A stretch of 64,000 bases of DNA from Cyanobacteria bacterium FACHB-471 (GCA_014695345.1 JACJOC010000115.1:124001-188000), one strand, 5' to 3'. Positions 1-9,786 are shown, counted from the first letter of the stretch. The notes: a model not told the origin generated them from the letters alone. Numbers and translations are program-made.

Positions 1-501
1 CTCTCGATTCACTTTTACATCGACGATCAGCTTTATGTAAGAGAAATCACTTCAGAAACTGAGGCGTATGCAGAGCGGTCGGGCGTAGTACCGATTCCAG
101 TTGGCGATCTGCGGCAGGTGCTAGACCGCGAACCGACTAAGATTTTGGCGCTGAGCGACGACATTGAACTGATCGACCAATTGCTCACTTCCCTACGTCA
201 GCGCTATACCCCTGCCGAGCTTTACTTCACGAAATCGGTTGCCACCTTTTTTGAAGTGGCAAACCCGCTGGTCAATAAAGGGGTCGCCGTGCGCTATCTG
301 GCAGAAGAAATGCTGGGACTGCAACCTGAAAACGTGATGACGGTTGGCGATAATTTCAACGATGTTGAGATGCTGGACTATGCCGGAATCGGTGTGGCAA
401 TGGGCAATGCCCCCGCTGAGGTGCAGACCTACGGCAACTGGGTTGCGCCGAGCGTTGAAGCAGACGGGGCGGCAGTGGCAATCGAGAAATTTATTCTTTA
501 G
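1..501 (+). CDS. Cof-type HAD-superfamily phosphatase, 3' part
   Basis: The reading frame is open from the left edge, so the start and the N-terminal catalytic DxD motif lie outside the window. The visible C-terminal part holds the Cof/HAD-IIB signature VGDNFNDVEML followed by GIGVAMGNA, which is motif IV (the Mg2+-binding Asp pair) and its downstream helix. The segment LVNKGVAVRYL just before it is the usual motif III lysine region. These are cytoplasmic phosphatases acting on sugar phosphates or other small phosphoesters; substrate cannot be told from sequence. It converges on ureF with only 20 bp between the stops. A GTG at 118 could be misread as a start, but similarity to the family continues upstream of it. 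Confidence 0.9.
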   Translation, partial: LSIHFYIDDQLYVREITSETEAYAERSGVVPIPVGDLRQVLDREPTKILALSDDIELIDQLLTSLRQRYTPAELYFTKSVATFFEVANPLVNKGVAVRYLAEEMLGLQPENVMTVGDNFNDVEMLDYAGIGVAMGNAPAEVQTYGNWVAPSVEADGAAVAIEKFIL

Positions 502-521
502 TTCGACTTGATCCAATTTGA

Positions 522-1214
522 TTACGTCGAGAATTGCTTGCTGACTAATCGCTGATGAGACATTTGGGCAATGTCGATTGCGGGTGTGCATGACCACATG
601 TCCTCTAGAGAAAGAGCTGAGGCTTGAGTGGCGATCGCCTCTATCTCCAATGCCATCTTATAAAGAATGGACTGTGCGCCCAAGTGCCCTAAAACGCCCA
701 GGCGGATTGCTGCACCGACTAAACCAGTCACGAAACTGTGGAGAAACGCAAAACTGGTGTCTCTCTCACTTAAGTGAACGGCACGACCCACCATTGCAAA
801 CACAATTGGATGTAAACCGGGAGTGTCGTGAGTATCAATATCCTCCTGGAATGCTACCAGTTGGGCATCGTTCCAGGTTGATTGCGCCACTAACAACAAT
901 GCTTGTCCACTCCGGCATTGAGCTTCACGGGTTGCCTGAATTAAAGTCTGAGCATATAACTGTTGGTCGGCTCGTCGAATTTCGCTGAGATCATTGGCGG
1001 CACTAGCACGATAGGCATGAATCAAAGCAATTAAATCTGAGCAACCCACTTTGTTATGCAATAGCAACTGAAGAAATGCTTCTACATCTTGAGCAGAGCG
1101 AATTTGGTCAGTTTGCACCATCGCTTCTAAACCGTGGGAAAGCGTAAAAGAGCCTGATGGGAAAAAGGAATCAGACAATTGCATCAGAGCTAGACGAGAA
1201 TCAACCATAACCAT
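522..1214 (-). CDS. ureF: urease accessory protein UreF
   Basis: Last gene of the urease operon, 230 aa. UreF acts with UreD and UreG to load nickel and CO2 into apo-urease, controlling the UreG GTPase. The N-terminus LMQLSDSFFPSGSFTLSHGLEAM and the central GLVGAAIRLGVLGHLGAQ are typical UreF segments, and the length is normal. The ATG at 1214 shares its A with the TAA stop of ureE (TAATG), indicating translational coupling; a second in-frame ATG lies two codons downstream. No terminator is visible before the convergent HAD gene. Confidence 0.97.
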   Translation of the reverse strand: MVMVDSRLALMQLSDSFFPSGSFTLSHGLEAMVQTDQIRSAQDVEAFLQLLLHNKVGCSDLIALIHAYRASAANDLSEIRRADQQLYAQTLIQATREAQCRSGQALLLVAQSTWNDAQLVAFQEDIDTHDTPGLHPIVFAMVGRAVHLSERDTSFAFLHSFVTGLVGAAIRLGVLGHLGAQSILYKMALEIEAIATQASALSLEDMWSCTPAIDIAQMSHQRLVSKQFST

Positions 1215-1726
1215 TAGTGATGCGTATGTGGCGAGAATTGCAGCGGGGCATCGGGCGATCGCACCTCATAGTCAATACACAAACCTGGAATATTGATGTT
1301 TTTCACCGTTGCTTCCATTACGGCTGGATCGGCCACCATTTCCAGGTAAATGCGATCGCCCTGCACCAAAATTGGCCAATGGTGATTGCCAAGAACATGA
1401 CCCAAATAAATTAGGTCAATGGCATGACCCATTACATCACCGTTAAAGCCCAGTACCATGACCGTTTGGGTATGGAGGTGAATTAACAACAGTTGTCCGA
1501 GATTGGTGATAAACACATCTCCTGTACTGAGGAACTGTTCGCGACTTTTGATAATGCCAAGCTCAACACCCGTTGTCGAGTGGGCATGAATCCGACCTTT
1601 GGCCCGATCGTCGGTCTGCAAATAGACTTCTAATAAAGCTTCTGCTTGTCGAGCCTGCGCTACTTGCTGCTGTAAAGCTGAGTTCGTTGCTTGATTACCC
1701 AAATAGGTTTCTGCCAGGATTGTCAT
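1214..1726 (-). CDS. ureE: urease accessory protein UreE (nickel metallochaperone)
   Basis: UreE delivers Ni2+ to the UreDFG-urease complex. The 170-residue product has the N-terminal peptide-binding domain (residues ~30-90, with RAKGRIHAHSTTGVELGI) and the C-terminal metal-binding domain (GNHHWPILVQGDRIY). It ends in a short His-rich tail, SPHTHH, where many UreE proteins carry a longer histidine tail. Its ATG overlaps the ureD stop by 4 bp (ATGA), and its stop overlaps the ureF start, so the three genes are very likely translated together. Confidence 0.97.
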   Translation of the reverse strand: MTILAETYLGNQATNSALQQQVAQARQAEALLEVYLQTDDRAKGRIHAHSTTGVELGIIKSREQFLSTGDVFITNLGQLLLIHLHTQTVMVLGFNGDVMGHAIDLIYLGHVLGNHHWPILVQGDRIYLEMVADPAVMEATVKNINIPGLCIDYEVRSPDAPLQFSPHTHH

Positions 1727-2628
1727 TTTGGAATCTCTGGTAAAGCAGGTTGACTACTCAAATGCCGAATCTGGGTTAGAGCATGGCTGATGTAAGCTTT
1801 CAAGACTGGCACGTTAGATGCCATTGCTCTGACCAGTAAGCCGTTACAGTTTGGCAAAGCAGAACTGGCAGCAGTGAACGCCTGTTTTTGGGCAAACTGC
1901 TCTAAATCCAGAGCCAGAGATTGCAAATCAACTCCGGGCATAACCAGAATCAAATTAGCGAGAATGGGTTGAGGCGCAAAGATAGAACCGTAGGCTCCAC
2001 ATCTATCCTGTCCCTTTAACTGCATAGCATCGGTGAAGACCAACGCTCCAGCAGGAGTATAGACCTGCAACCGATTAAAATAACGCTGAAACTGGAAACA
2101 TTCTCCTCGCGCTAACCGACCGGGAACTATGATTTCGCTCAGAAACAGACTTCCGGTGGGTGCCAGCGTCACCCGCATCGTTTGCTCCAAACTGGCATCA
2201 CGATACAAAATGATTGGCTCTGGGAGAAACTCTAAACTGGCATCAGTACCAACCTCGACGTCATAGTGCAGGCGGGCAAACTGGGCGACCGGCATCTGAT
2301 GCACCTTGGTAGCCGACTGGTCGGTGAGATACAGACTGGTGCGATCGCCTAACCGAACGCTAATTTGAAACTGATCACCCGCTAACAATCCAGGTGACGA
2401 ATTCATGATGTAAAGATAGGCACGATGAGTATCTGTAGGATCAAGCCGCAACGAACGGGAGAGCCTGAACGGATAGGTAGCATACTGCCGATACACAAAA
2501 GATTGATTGAATTGATCCAATCCAATCTGCAAACTAAGATGTTTCTGCGATGACTGATCGGGTGCAGCGATTGCCGGATTAACACTTGCCGGATTAACAC
2601 TTGCCGGGTCAATAAGTTGAGCAACCAT
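1723..2628 (-). CDS. ureD: urease accessory protein UreD (UreH)
   Basis: UreD is the scaffold that binds apo-urease and channels nickel from UreG. The product has 301 aa, the usual length. Recognisable segments are YPFRLSRSLRLDP, SSPGLLAGDQFQISVRLG, TDQSATKVHQM and FLPEPIILYRDASLEQ. The N-terminus holds a short tandem repeat (NPASVNPASVNP) encoded by a 15-bp direct repeat near 2575-2610, outside the conserved domain. It follows ureG by about 50 bp and overlaps ureE by 4 bp. Confidence 0.97.
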   Translation of the reverse strand: MVAQLIDPASVNPASVNPAIAAPDQSSQKHLSLQIGLDQFNQSFVYRQYATYPFRLSRSLRLDPTDTHRAYLYIMNSSPGLLAGDQFQISVRLGDRTSLYLTDQSATKVHQMPVAQFARLHYDVEVGTDASLEFLPEPIILYRDASLEQTMRVTLAPTGSLFLSEIIVPGRLARGECFQFQRYFNRLQVYTPAGALVFTDAMQLKGQDRCGAYGSIFAPQPILANLILVMPGVDLQSLALDLEQFAQKQAFTAASSALPNCNGLLVRAMASNVPVLKAYISHALTQIRHLSSQPALPEIPK

Positions 2629-2680
2629 ACTTGTTTTTTTAATTCTTAATACCTGTTTAATCCCTGTTTCCGTCGAGTGA

Positions 2681-3310
2681 CTAAGCCATTACTCGGACGG
2701 GTTGAAACAGCAATTGGTTAAAGATAAACTGCACCACCTGGTCCAATCCTTCACCTGTTTTACAGTTGGTATAGGCGATCGGCTTGCCGCGTCGTCGTTC
2801 TGAGGCTTCACGCTGAATTAAAGCCAAGTCAGCACCCACATAAGGGGCAATGTCAATCTTGTTGATCACCACTAAGTCTGCCTGCATAAACCCTGGTCCA
2901 TTCTTGCGGGGAATGTCATCACCTGCCCCTACATCCAGCACAAAAATGTAGGCATCAATTAAGTCGTAGCTAAAGGTTGATGCCAGATTATCCCCTCCAC
3001 TTTCGACAAAAACGAGATCGAGTTCTGGGAACGATCGCTCCAGGTTGCGAATAGCCAGCAGATTCATCGTCGGATCTTCGCGAATGGCGGTATGGGGGCA
3101 ACTACCCGTTTCCACACCAATAATGCGATCGCTGGGTAAAAAGCCTTTACGTTTAAGGCGATCGGCATCTTCTTGAGTCAGCAAATCATTGGTGACGACT
3201 GCCACTTCAATTCCCTGCTGCATTAGCAAAGGCACTAGCCGTTCCAGTAAAGCTGTTTTACCACTGCCAACCGGGCCACCCACTCCTAAACGAGCTACTG
3301 ATTTTTGCAT
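2681..3310 (-). CDS. ureG: urease accessory GTPase UreG
   Basis: SIMIBI-class GTPase that powers nickel insertion into urease. The P-loop GPVGSGKT is at residues 12-19, followed by the conserved NDLLTQEDADRL, ETGSCPHTAIREDPTMNL (the CPH nickel-binding motif) and VFVESGGDNLASTFS. I chose the ATG at 3310 because GGAGAAAGTG lies directly upstream and the product is then 209 aa, the family norm. An earlier in-frame ATG at 3400 would add 30 residues lying inside the end of ureC. With the chosen start, the region between start and ureC stop overlaps slightly in reverse order: ureC ends at 3333, 22 bp upstream. Confidence 0.97.
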   Translation of the reverse strand: MQKSVARLGVGGPVGSGKTALLERLVPLLMQQGIEVAVVTNDLLTQEDADRLKRKGFLPSDRIIGVETGSCPHTAIREDPTMNLLAIRNLERSFPELDLVFVESGGDNLASTFSYDLIDAYIFVLDVGAGDDIPRKNGPGFMQADLVVINKIDIAPYVGADLALIQREASERRRGKPIAYTNCKTGEGLDQVVQFIFNQLLFQPVRVMA

Positions 3311-3332
3311 CACTTTCTCCTTCAAGCTGGGT

Positions 3333-5039
3333 TTATCGGAAAATGTAGAGCCGACCGAGGGGTACCCGTGAGACAGGTTCACAAGTGGCAATTTCACCAT
3401 TTACCCGCACCTGAAATGTGTCTGGGTCAACCTCAATGTCGGGGCAGGCATTGTTGTGCAACATATCAGCTTTACTCAGCGATCGCGTCCCTTTTACAGG
3501 TAATAGCTGTTTGCGGAGCTTCAGCTTGTCTGGCAAGCCCCGATCCAATGCAGTTTGGGTAACAAAGCAAAAGGAAGTGGATTGCTTAGCACTGCCAAAA
3601 CTGCCCCACTGCGGACGATAGAGAATCGGTTCGCAGGTCATTAGCGAAGCATTAGATTCGCCCATTGGCGACCAGGCAATAAACCCACCTTTGATAATAA
3701 GTTCCGGTTTGATGCCGAAAAAGCCCGGTTGCCACAGCACAATGTCAGCGATTTTGCCTGGTTCAATCGAACCCACATGGGCATCAATCCCACAGGTTTT
3801 GGCTGGATTAATCGTGTACTTTGCCAGGTATCGCAAAATTCGCTGATTGTCGTTGCGATCGCTATCTTCGGGTAGTGCGCCTCGCTGGTCCTTCATCTTT
3901 GATGCCAACTGCCACGTACGACAGATCACTTCCCCAATCCGTCCCATACCCTGACTGTCAGACCCCATCATGCTAATCGCGCCCATATCATGCAAGATGT
4001 CTTCAGCGGCGATCGTTTCAGCCCGAATCCGCGATTCGGCAAAGGCGACATCTTCTGGCACCTTTGGATTGAGGTGATGGCAGACCATAACCATATCCAG
4101 GTGTTCATCAAATGTGTTGACCGTGTAAGGATTGGTTGGATTGGTTGAAGACGGCAGACAGTGCGAGTAGCCAGCCACCTTAATAATGTCGGGAGCATGT
4201 CCACCCCCTGCACCTTCGGTGTGGTACATGTGAATAGTGCGTCCCCGAATCGCCGCCATTGTGTCTTCCACATAGCCCGACTCATTTAACGTATCGGTGT
4301 GGATTTGCACCTGAAAGTCGTACTCATCGGCAACCGAAAGACAGGTATTAATTACGGCAGGCATCGCCCCCCAGTCTTCATGGATTTTGAGCCCGACCGC
4401 GCCCCCTTCAACCTGTTCAATTAAGCTGGCAGGAAGGCTAGAACTGCCTTTACCTAAGAAACCAAAGTTCATAGCAAAGCCTTCGGAGGCTTGCAGCATC
4501 AAGCCCATATTGTAGGCTCCCCCCGAACAGATACCCACCGTTACCGGCCCCAGTCCCCCACCGATCATCGTCGTGAGTCCGCTAGAAAGGGCTTCGGCAC
4601 AGAGTCCAGCACTGTCAAAGTGAACGTGACAGTCAATGCCGCCTGGTGTGGCAATCAAACCTTCTGCCGATCGCACATCCGTATTGGCACTAATCACCAG
4701 ATTAGGCTGCACGCCCTCCATCACGCCGGGGTTACCTGCTTTACCAATGCCGACAATTCGCCCATCTTTGATGCCGATGTCTGTCTTGACAATGCCTTGC
4801 ACCGGGTCCATCAGCACCACATTCGTGATCACCAGATCTAGTGCGCCTTCAGCGGCTGTAATGCCCGGAGCTAACCCCAAGCCATCGCGCAGGGTTTTAC
4901 CTCCGCCAAATACACATTCGTCGCCGTAAACCGTAGTATCTCGCTCGACTTCAGCGATCAAAGACGTATCTCCTAACCGAATGCGATCGCCCACTGTAGG
5001 GCCAAATAACTCGGCATAACGCTCCCGGCTAATTTCCAT
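3333..5039 (-). CDS. ureC: urease subunit alpha
   Basis: Catalytic subunit hydrolysing urea to ammonia and carbamate. The protein has 568 aa, the family length. All active-site residues are present: nickel ligands H138 and H140 in GGIDCHVHF, carbamylated K218 in [10 protein letters not shown]247 and H273 in the QIHTDT and [13 protein letters not shown] motifs, D361 in [10 protein letters not shown], and the flap C320-H321 in [13 protein letters not shown]. The ATG at 5039 overlaps the ureB stop by 11 bp. It is followed directly by ureG rather than by ureD/E/F, an order seen in some cyanobacterial operons. Confidence 0.99.
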   Translation of the reverse strand: MEISRERYAELFGPTVGDRIRLGDTSLIAEVERDTTVYGDECVFGGGKTLRDGLGLAPGITAAEGALDLVITNVVLMDPVQGIVKTDIGIKDGRIVGIGKAGNPGVMEGVQPNLVISANTDVRSAEGLIATPGGIDCHVHFDSAGLCAEALSSGLTTMIGGGLGPVTVGICSGGAYNMGLMLQASEGFAMNFGFLGKGSSSLPASLIEQVEGGAVGLKIHEDWGAMPAVINTCLSVADEYDFQVQIHTDTLNESGYVEDTMAAIRGRTIHMYHTEGAGGGHAPDIIKVAGYSHCLPSSTNPTNPYTVNTFDEHLDMVMVCHHLNPKVPEDVAFAESRIRAETIAAEDILHDMGAISMMGSDSQGMGRIGEVICRTWQLASKMKDQRGALPEDSDRNDNQRILRYLAKYTINPAKTCGIDAHVGSIEPGKIADIVLWQPGFFGIKPELIIKGGFIAWSPMGESNASLMTCEPILYRPQWGSFGSAKQSTSFCFVTQTALDRGLPDKLKLRKQLLPVKGTRSLSKADMLHNNACPDIEVDPDTFQVRVNGEIATCEPVSRVPLGRLYIFR

Positions 5040-5451
5040 GATCTTCCTCTGATGACACCGTGCTGTAACCTAGCGATCGCACTCGCTCTAGCGCGGTTTC
5101 TTTGGCATGGGGCACCTCCAACGCCTGATTCACCAGGTTATTGAGTCCATGCACATAGCGCGTTCCCCCGATCGCAACTAGAGCTACCGCTTTGGTATCG
5201 CCCGGTTCAAACCGAATTGCCGTACCCGCTGGAATGTCTAGCCGAAACCCATAAGCTTCAGCCCGATCAAATTGCAAGGCGCGATTCACTTCAAAAAAGT
5301 GGTAGTGAGAGCCGACCTGGATGGGGCGATCGCCCAGATTTGCTACCGTCAGCGTTATGGTGTCCCGTCCAGCGTTGATTTGTAGAGTTCCAGGAACACA
5401 CAGCACCTCACCTGGAAAAGGATTTGAAGCATTTGCTGTCACATCTGCCAT
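5029..5451 (-). CDS. ureB: urease subunit beta
   Basis: Structural beta subunit of the (alpha-beta-gamma)3 urease. The 140-residue product is slightly longer than the usual ~105 aa because of a C-terminal extension (after GLNNLVNQ) and a short N-terminal leader. Family motifs are [52 protein letters not shown] and [16 protein letters not shown]. It sits 7 bp after ureA and overlaps ureC by 11 bp. Confidence 0.98.
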   Translation of the reverse strand: MADVTANASNPFPGEVLCVPGTLQINAGRDTITLTVANLGDRPIQVGSHYHFFEVNRALQFDRAEAYGFRLDIPAGTAIRFEPGDTKAVALVAIGGTRYVHGLNNLVNQALEVPHAKETALERVRSLGYSTVSSEEDHGN

Positions 5452-5458
5452 AGTCGTT

Positions 5459-5773
5459 TCAAGTTCCAGCGCTACGAATCGGATTGTGAATACTGATCAG
5501 CTTAGTGCCATCAGCAAAATGGGCTTCCACTTGAATCAGCGGAATCAGCTCGGTGACACCGGGCAGCACATCCTCAGTAGTCAGCAAAGTTGCACCCTCA
5601 GACATGAGCTGAGCCACTGATTTGTCTTCGCGCGCGCCTTCAATTAGAGCATCGGTAATGTAGGCGATCGCTTCAGGGACATTCAGCTTTATCCCTTTTT
5701 CCCTACGGCGACGGGCAATTTCTGCCGCTGTAAAAATCGTTAGCCGCTCCATTTCTCTGGGAGTTAAGTACAT
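5459..5773 (-). CDS. ureA: urease subunit gamma
   Basis: First gene of the urease operon. The product has the UreA motifs [39 protein letters not shown] and [17 protein letters not shown]. The start at 5773 is preferred because GGAGAG sits 6 bp upstream and it gives 104 aa, close to the 100-aa norm; a GTG at 5788 would bury that ribosome site inside the gene. The promoter must lie within 5774-5858 or further upstream. I could not identify an NtcA box (GTAN8TAC) with confidence there. Confidence 0.98.
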   Translation of the reverse strand: MYLTPREMERLTIFTAAEIARRRREKGIKLNVPEAIAYITDALIEGAREDKSVAQLMSEGATLLTTEDVLPGVTELIPLIQVEAHFADGTKLISIHNPIRSAGT

Positions 5774-5858
5774 GTCAACTCTCCACACCGTTCTAAGGAC
5801 ATCCGCATTACACTGCTTCTTTCCGAACGAATGAGTAGCGGAAGTTACAAAAGCGGCA

Positions 5859-6752
5859 TTACTCAGAATCTCTCTGAGTTCCTCTCACAATGTGTTCAAA
5901 TTCCTCTAGTGAAGTTACGGCGATCGCTTGTCTTAACCGCTCTTTTAGGACCGTGATCTCCGTGTTGCGTGTCAATTCCTGAGGTAGTTCACGCGCCCTC
6001 TCACCAAATCGAGCGGTTAATACTTCTGCGATCGCTTCTAAAACTCCTTCTTCACGCCCTTCTTCACGCCCTTCTTCACGCCCTTCTTCACGCCCTTCTT
6101 CAAGTGCTTCTTGATAAACTCGCGTTTGCTTTAATTCACCTAGTCCTAGCATGGTTTCAATCTCCTCTCGACTCAGATGGCTGAACTTATACACAATGAT
6201 AGTTTCAACTAGCTCAACAAATTCTTGACGAGTCATTCCCGTTACTTCTTCTTGCTGTGCCCGTGCAATCAGCTGTCTAGCTTGAGCGGGCGCAGTTTCT
6301 TCCGGTTCAACTACCAGTTTGGTAATTTCTAAACCTAGTGAGAGTTCATGCTGAGTATTTAGCTCGTCCAGGTAAACTCGTCTCACCTTGGAACTATCTA
6401 ATAGCACTGTGTACAGTTTTGATTCATCTGGTTCCATACTGCGACTGGGATAGATTAAAACTGATTCCCAGTCGTCAGTATCAGGGTTTTGAGCCAGGTA
6501 GAGGAAAACTTCGGCAAAAACTCGATGGTAAAGCTGCAGGTCTTTCTGAAATTGCACCTCAATAAAATAGACCGAACGGTTGGTGGACTGATTGATAGGC
6601 AACAACACTCCATCAATCCGAAAAGCGGTCTGTTTTAGCTCAACGGAGCGAAATTCGTAGCCAGTTGCCTCTGCGGGCGATCGCTCGATCAGTTCAAACA
6701 CTAATCCGGGTGCCGTTTGAAACATGCGATAGAAAAGGCTATCTGTTTTCAT
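5859..6752 (-). CDS. Rpn/DUF2887-like PD-(D/E)XK nuclease-type protein
   Basis: 297 aa with the N-terminus [20 protein letters not shown], typical of the cyanobacterial DUF2887/Rpn (recombination-promoting nuclease, COG5464-like) family. Residues ~40-75 (FRIDGVLLP ... [10 protein letters not shown]) contain the D and ExQ positions of a PD-(D/E)XK fold. The C-terminal part is helical and holds four to five tandem EEGR units encoded by a 12-bp DNA repeat at 6050-6110. This repeat is common in the family and prone to slippage. Members are abundant in cyanobacteria, are often called putative transposases, and have poorly known roles. It lies between the urease operon and the amylase gene, which is 19 bp upstream, so it may be co-transcribed with the latter. 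Confidence 0.8.
   Translation of the reverse strand: MKTDSLFYRMFQTAPGLVFELIERSPAEATGYEFRSVELKQTAFRIDGVLLPINQSTNRSVYFIEVQFQKDLQLYHRVFAEVFLYLAQNPDTDDWESVLIYPSRSMEPDESKLYTVLLDSSKVRRVYLDELNTQHELSLGLEITKLVVEPEETAPAQARQLIARAQQEEVTGMTRQEFVELVETIIVYKFSHLSREEIETMLGLGELKQTRVYQEALEEGREEGREEGREEGREEGVLEAIAEVLTARFGERARELPQELTRNTEITVLKERLRQAIAVTSLEEFEHIVRGTQRDSE
6045..6112. repeat. 12-bp tandem repeat encoding EEGR units
   Basis: About five copies of a 12-bp unit (cttcttcacgcc on the plus strand) run in frame through the Rpn-like gene. The unit length is a multiple of three, so copy-number change would lengthen or shorten the protein without a frameshift. Confidence 0.9.
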
Positions 6753-6771
6753 AGCTTTCTACCACGTTCAA

Positions 6772-8703
6772 CTACGATTCACGTCCTGAAGCCCAGGTAT
6801 CACGCCACTTGACGGTGCCTTCACTGGCAATCACCCAATGACGAGTCACCAGATTTTCGCGCAGCGGCGCTTGTCCCTGCCGCCACAACGCATACTTGTA
6901 GTTGATTAGCTTTCCGGCACTCTCGTTAAAGGGAATTTCGCCAAACCAGGTGTTGGTGTTGATATATTCCAGTGGATAGGCTTTAGCGATATCCCAGTTA
7001 CCCAACTCTGGACAGTTACCTGTGACCACCACAATCTCACCAGGTTGAGTCTCTACTCCGTTGAGCTGTGCTCGCACAATCGTTTGAGCTTTGATCCGTT
7101 CTCCTACATGACTAATGACGATGACACCGCGTGCCGCAAGCTCTAATCCATGTATCTTGCCGTCTTTTGCTTCATACTTGCAGCGGGTTAAGACGCAGGT
7201 ATGTTCACCATCGGGCAACTCGGTGTCAACCTCATCAAGTGTCACCGCTTCACCGCGATTGAGCACTACAAAACAGAAGGAATCCCGATAACGTCGCACA
7301 TAGCAGTAGACATCAGGAGTGAGATATTTTTGCCAGTGACCGCCTAGCGATATGGCAGGATTGAGTCGCCGCAGTCCAGAGAGCAGACGAATCGAGCGAT
7401 ACAGGTCGGTGTCAGTATCCCAGGACTGCATCATTGGGCGGTTGTAGGGATCGTTGCCGCCGTCGGTGTCGTCGTGCAGATATTGTTCGGTGCCGTAATA
7501 GATGCAGGGAATGCCACGGGCGGTCATGACGAGGGCGATCGCCACTCTTAACATCTCTGGATCAGGGTTGAGCGACTGAAACCGGGGCATGTCGTGGTTA
7601 TCGATGAACGTAATCAGTTCATTGGCACCGCTGTAGCGATGATCCTGGTCAAAGATATCCTGGATGACATGAAAACCATCTTCTGCACCCTGCGCTAGCG
7701 CTGCCCGAATTGCTACACACAGCCCAAAGTCCAACATGGTCATGCCGGAGTGGTTGGCAAATTCGACGGAGCGATCGTCCGCTGGATGACTATAAATCCA
7801 CTCACCAAAGGTAAACACATCTGGTTTATGTGCCTGAATATCAGCGTTAAATTCTTGCCAAAACCAGATTGGCATGTGTTTTACTGTATCGACCCGCAGC
7901 GCATCTACCCCTCGATCAAGCCACTGTTTAATCGCCGACTTGATGTAATTGCGGTAATCGGTATTGTTTTCGTTGAACGTAGCTAAGCCGGAAAGCTCAC
8001 AGTTTTGTACCTGCCAATCATCTTCCCAATCCACCACTTCGCCGTAGTGGTGGTACCAGTTATCTTTATCGTCGTAGAAGTCAGCAATTTTCACGCCGTC
8101 GTCGTATAGTTCACCCTTAACGCCACTAATGTCTGGACTGCTGTGGTTACAAACAATATCTAGCACCAGTTTCATATCGCGCTGATGCATCTCATCAACC
8201 AGCTTGTCAAAGGTGGTGTTTCGCTCATCTTGAGTTTTATTTAGAGAAGGCTCCTCGTCCTTGCCAATGAAACGAGGGTTGATGCGCTTAAAGTCTTTTG
8301 TCCAATAGCCGTGAATCGCGGCGCTCTCAATGAACAAATCTTCAATCTGCTCAAACAACGGAGTTAACCAGATTGCCGTCACGCCCATCTGTTTGAGGTA
8401 ATCGAGCTTGTCAATCACACCCTGCAAATCTCCACCCCAATATTTGCCCCATTCTTGGCGGTTCGGGTCGTATAGCTCTGGGTTAGGACCCTCACTATTA
8501 TCTGGATCGCCGTCATGAAAACGGTCTACAACAAGGAAGTAAATCGTTTCCTGGCGAAACTCGATGTCTCTGGTGTAGAGAAATTCCAGGTCAATCTCGA
8601 CATCGGTTGTGCGCTGTTCCTCTACAAGCGCCTCTACTTTTTCTCCAGCATCTGCAACTTCGTATTGACTAGATGAACCTTTAGCAGGAGGGGTAGTAAC
8701 CAT
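6772..8703 (-). CDS. GH13 alpha-amylase with C-terminal CBM20 starch-binding domain
   Basis: 643-aa glycosidase. Residues ~50-470 form a GH13 (beta/alpha)8 barrel: TIYFLVVDRFHDGD, VTAIWLTP, LDIVCNHSS, nucleophile D272 in DALRVDTVKHM, acid/base E301 in FTFGEW, and D371 in TFIDNHDMPRF. This pattern resembles the cyclodextrin glucanotransferase-like subfamily. Residues ~540-630 (GEIVVVTGNCPELGNWD ... KYALWR) are a CBM20 domain, which binds starch or glycogen granules. No signal peptide is seen, so it probably acts on intracellular glycogen. Hydrolase versus transglycosylase activity cannot be decided by reading. Confidence 0.9.
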   Translation of the reverse strand: MVTTPPAKGSSSQYEVADAGEKVEALVEEQRTTDVEIDLEFLYTRDIEFRQETIYFLVVDRFHDGDPDNSEGPNPELYDPNRQEWGKYWGGDLQGVIDKLDYLKQMGVTAIWLTPLFEQIEDLFIESAAIHGYWTKDFKRINPRFIGKDEEPSLNKTQDERNTTFDKLVDEMHQRDMKLVLDIVCNHSSPDISGVKGELYDDGVKIADFYDDKDNWYHHYGEVVDWEDDWQVQNCELSGLATFNENNTDYRNYIKSAIKQWLDRGVDALRVDTVKHMPIWFWQEFNADIQAHKPDVFTFGEWIYSHPADDRSVEFANHSGMTMLDFGLCVAIRAALAQGAEDGFHVIQDIFDQDHRYSGANELITFIDNHDMPRFQSLNPDPEMLRVAIALVMTARGIPCIYYGTEQYLHDDTDGGNDPYNRPMMQSWDTDTDLYRSIRLLSGLRRLNPAISLGGHWQKYLTPDVYCYVRRYRDSFCFVVLNRGEAVTLDEVDTELPDGEHTCVLTRCKYEAKDGKIHGLELAARGVIVISHVGERIKAQTIVRAQLNGVETQPGEIVVVTGNCPELGNWDIAKAYPLEYINTNTWFGEIPFNESAGKLINYKYALWRQGQAPLRENLVTRHWVIASEGTVKWRDTWASGRES

Positions 8704-8829
8704 AGGGTGTTGGAAAGGGGTGAGAGTGAAGCTGGATTTATTAAAGCAAATCTGTACCCAGTGTAAAGTCTAACCCTGCTCAATTCTTTCCCAGACATTC
8801 AAACTTGTATGCTAGATATGGCGATCGCC

Positions 8830-9418
8830 TTACCACCTAGAAGGATTATCAGGATGTAACTGGTCTTGCTGCCAAGAAATAGGATTGTAGTGAATGTATT
8901 GACGAATGTCATGCAAAGATTTTTCGTTGCGGACGATGTGTTCGTAATAGTTGCGTTGCCAAACCTGACGATGATGCCTTCGATAGAATAATCGATTAAT
9001 CTTTTGGGTCGAAATAGATTTGAAGTTCTGAATAATTGCCCCAATCGACCCTGGTTTTGTCCCATTTGGCTGTAGGGGCGAAGCGTTCGGGCAGGAATTT
9101 TCATCTGATTTTACAATCCTTCTACCGAACGCTTCGCCCCTACCCAGTTTGTCGCCTAACAACAGAATTCCATGTAGATGATTCGGCATCACATATGAAT
9201 GCATCTAGCTCGACCGTAAAATGTAGAGGCAGCCGTTGCCAATAATTTTGTGTGACCTTGCCCAAGTCATTCAACTGCATCTCACCTTCAACGATTTCAC
9301 CAAGCAAACATTCCCGCTGATACGTACAAATGGTGATGAAATACATTCCTGCGGAGGTGTAATCATACCCCTTCAACCGGATCGATCGCCAATGATACTT
9401 GTCCGAGTCGTATTTCAT
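8830..9418 (-). pseudogene. REP-associated tyrosine transposase (RAYT, Y1/IS200-like), frameshifted
   Basis: The first part (MKYDSDKYHWRS, GMYFITICTYQRECLLG, LPLHF..VELDAF) and the second part (VMPNHLHGILLL, PGSIGAIIQNFKSISTQKI, VWQRNYYEHIVRNEKSL, IRQYIHYNP) are consecutive pieces of one RAYT protein (COG1943). They lie in different frames. The break is near 9190-9200, where one extra base separates DAFI from VMPNHLHG; removing one T restores the frame. The HUH pair (PNHLHG) and the downstream Tyr region are intact, so the inactivation looks recent. These enzymes mobilise REP palindromes. A 72-bp REPIN-like inverted repeat lies in frame inside the gene (9072-9143). Confidence 0.85.
9072..9143. 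repeat. REPIN-like inverted repeat inside the RAYT gene
   Basis: A perfect 19-bp arm, GTAGGGGCGAAGCGTTCGG (9072-9090), is inverted at 9125-9143 with a 34-bp spacer. It encodes the GRGEAFGRR...CPNASPLQ stretch of the transposase. The same arm type and the same 34-bp spacer recur at 50806-50879. Confidence 0.9.
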
Positions 9419-9494
9419 AAAATTCTGCCCCTGCAATCGATTGGTAGCAGAATTCCCGAATGCAGAGGGGCGATCGCACCCCAACAACTTCTAA

Positions 9495-9749
9495 TCAATC
9501 AAGTGACGACGGCTCATCGTCTTGGGCGATGCGCCCTAGATACAGGGCAATGAATTCCTTTGCAGCGACTTCATTAAGGTTTTCCAGAGCAGCAACGATC
9601 TGAGTAACGGATTCTGCTGATGGATCGGTAACTTCGTTAAACCATTGGTTAACGGTAGATCTGGCAAGTCCCATTGTGACTGCCAATCGATTTTGGCTGA
9701 TACCGTGTTTCTCTAGCACCTGCCTGAGTGCTTTTCCCGCTTTTCCCAT
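9495..9749 (-). CDS. XRE-family HTH transcriptional regulator
   Basis: 84-aa protein: MGKAGKALRQVLEKHGISQN, then RLAVTMGLARSTVNQWFNE is a classic XRE helix-turn-helix, and the tail EFIALYLGRIAQDDE matches the N-terminal domain of the XRE-HNH gene at 21488-22906. The start at 9749 matches that homologue (MGKV...). Upstream in-frame starts would run through the operator repeats at 9787-9834. It is divergent from the small gene at 9844, and the shared region holds paired GTAC-ended repeats, so autoregulation is likely. Confidence 0.85.
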   Translation of the reverse strand: MGKAGKALRQVLEKHGISQNRLAVTMGLARSTVNQWFNEVTDPSAESVTQIVAALENLNEVAAKEFIALYLGRIAQDDEPSSLD

Positions 9750-9786
9750 GCCCCTAATCGTGTCAGAGGCTTGTAACGATGTAAAT

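Noticed and set aside
3968-4929. Open frames opposite or within ureC
   Set aside because: Out-of-frame shadows of a strongly conserved gene.
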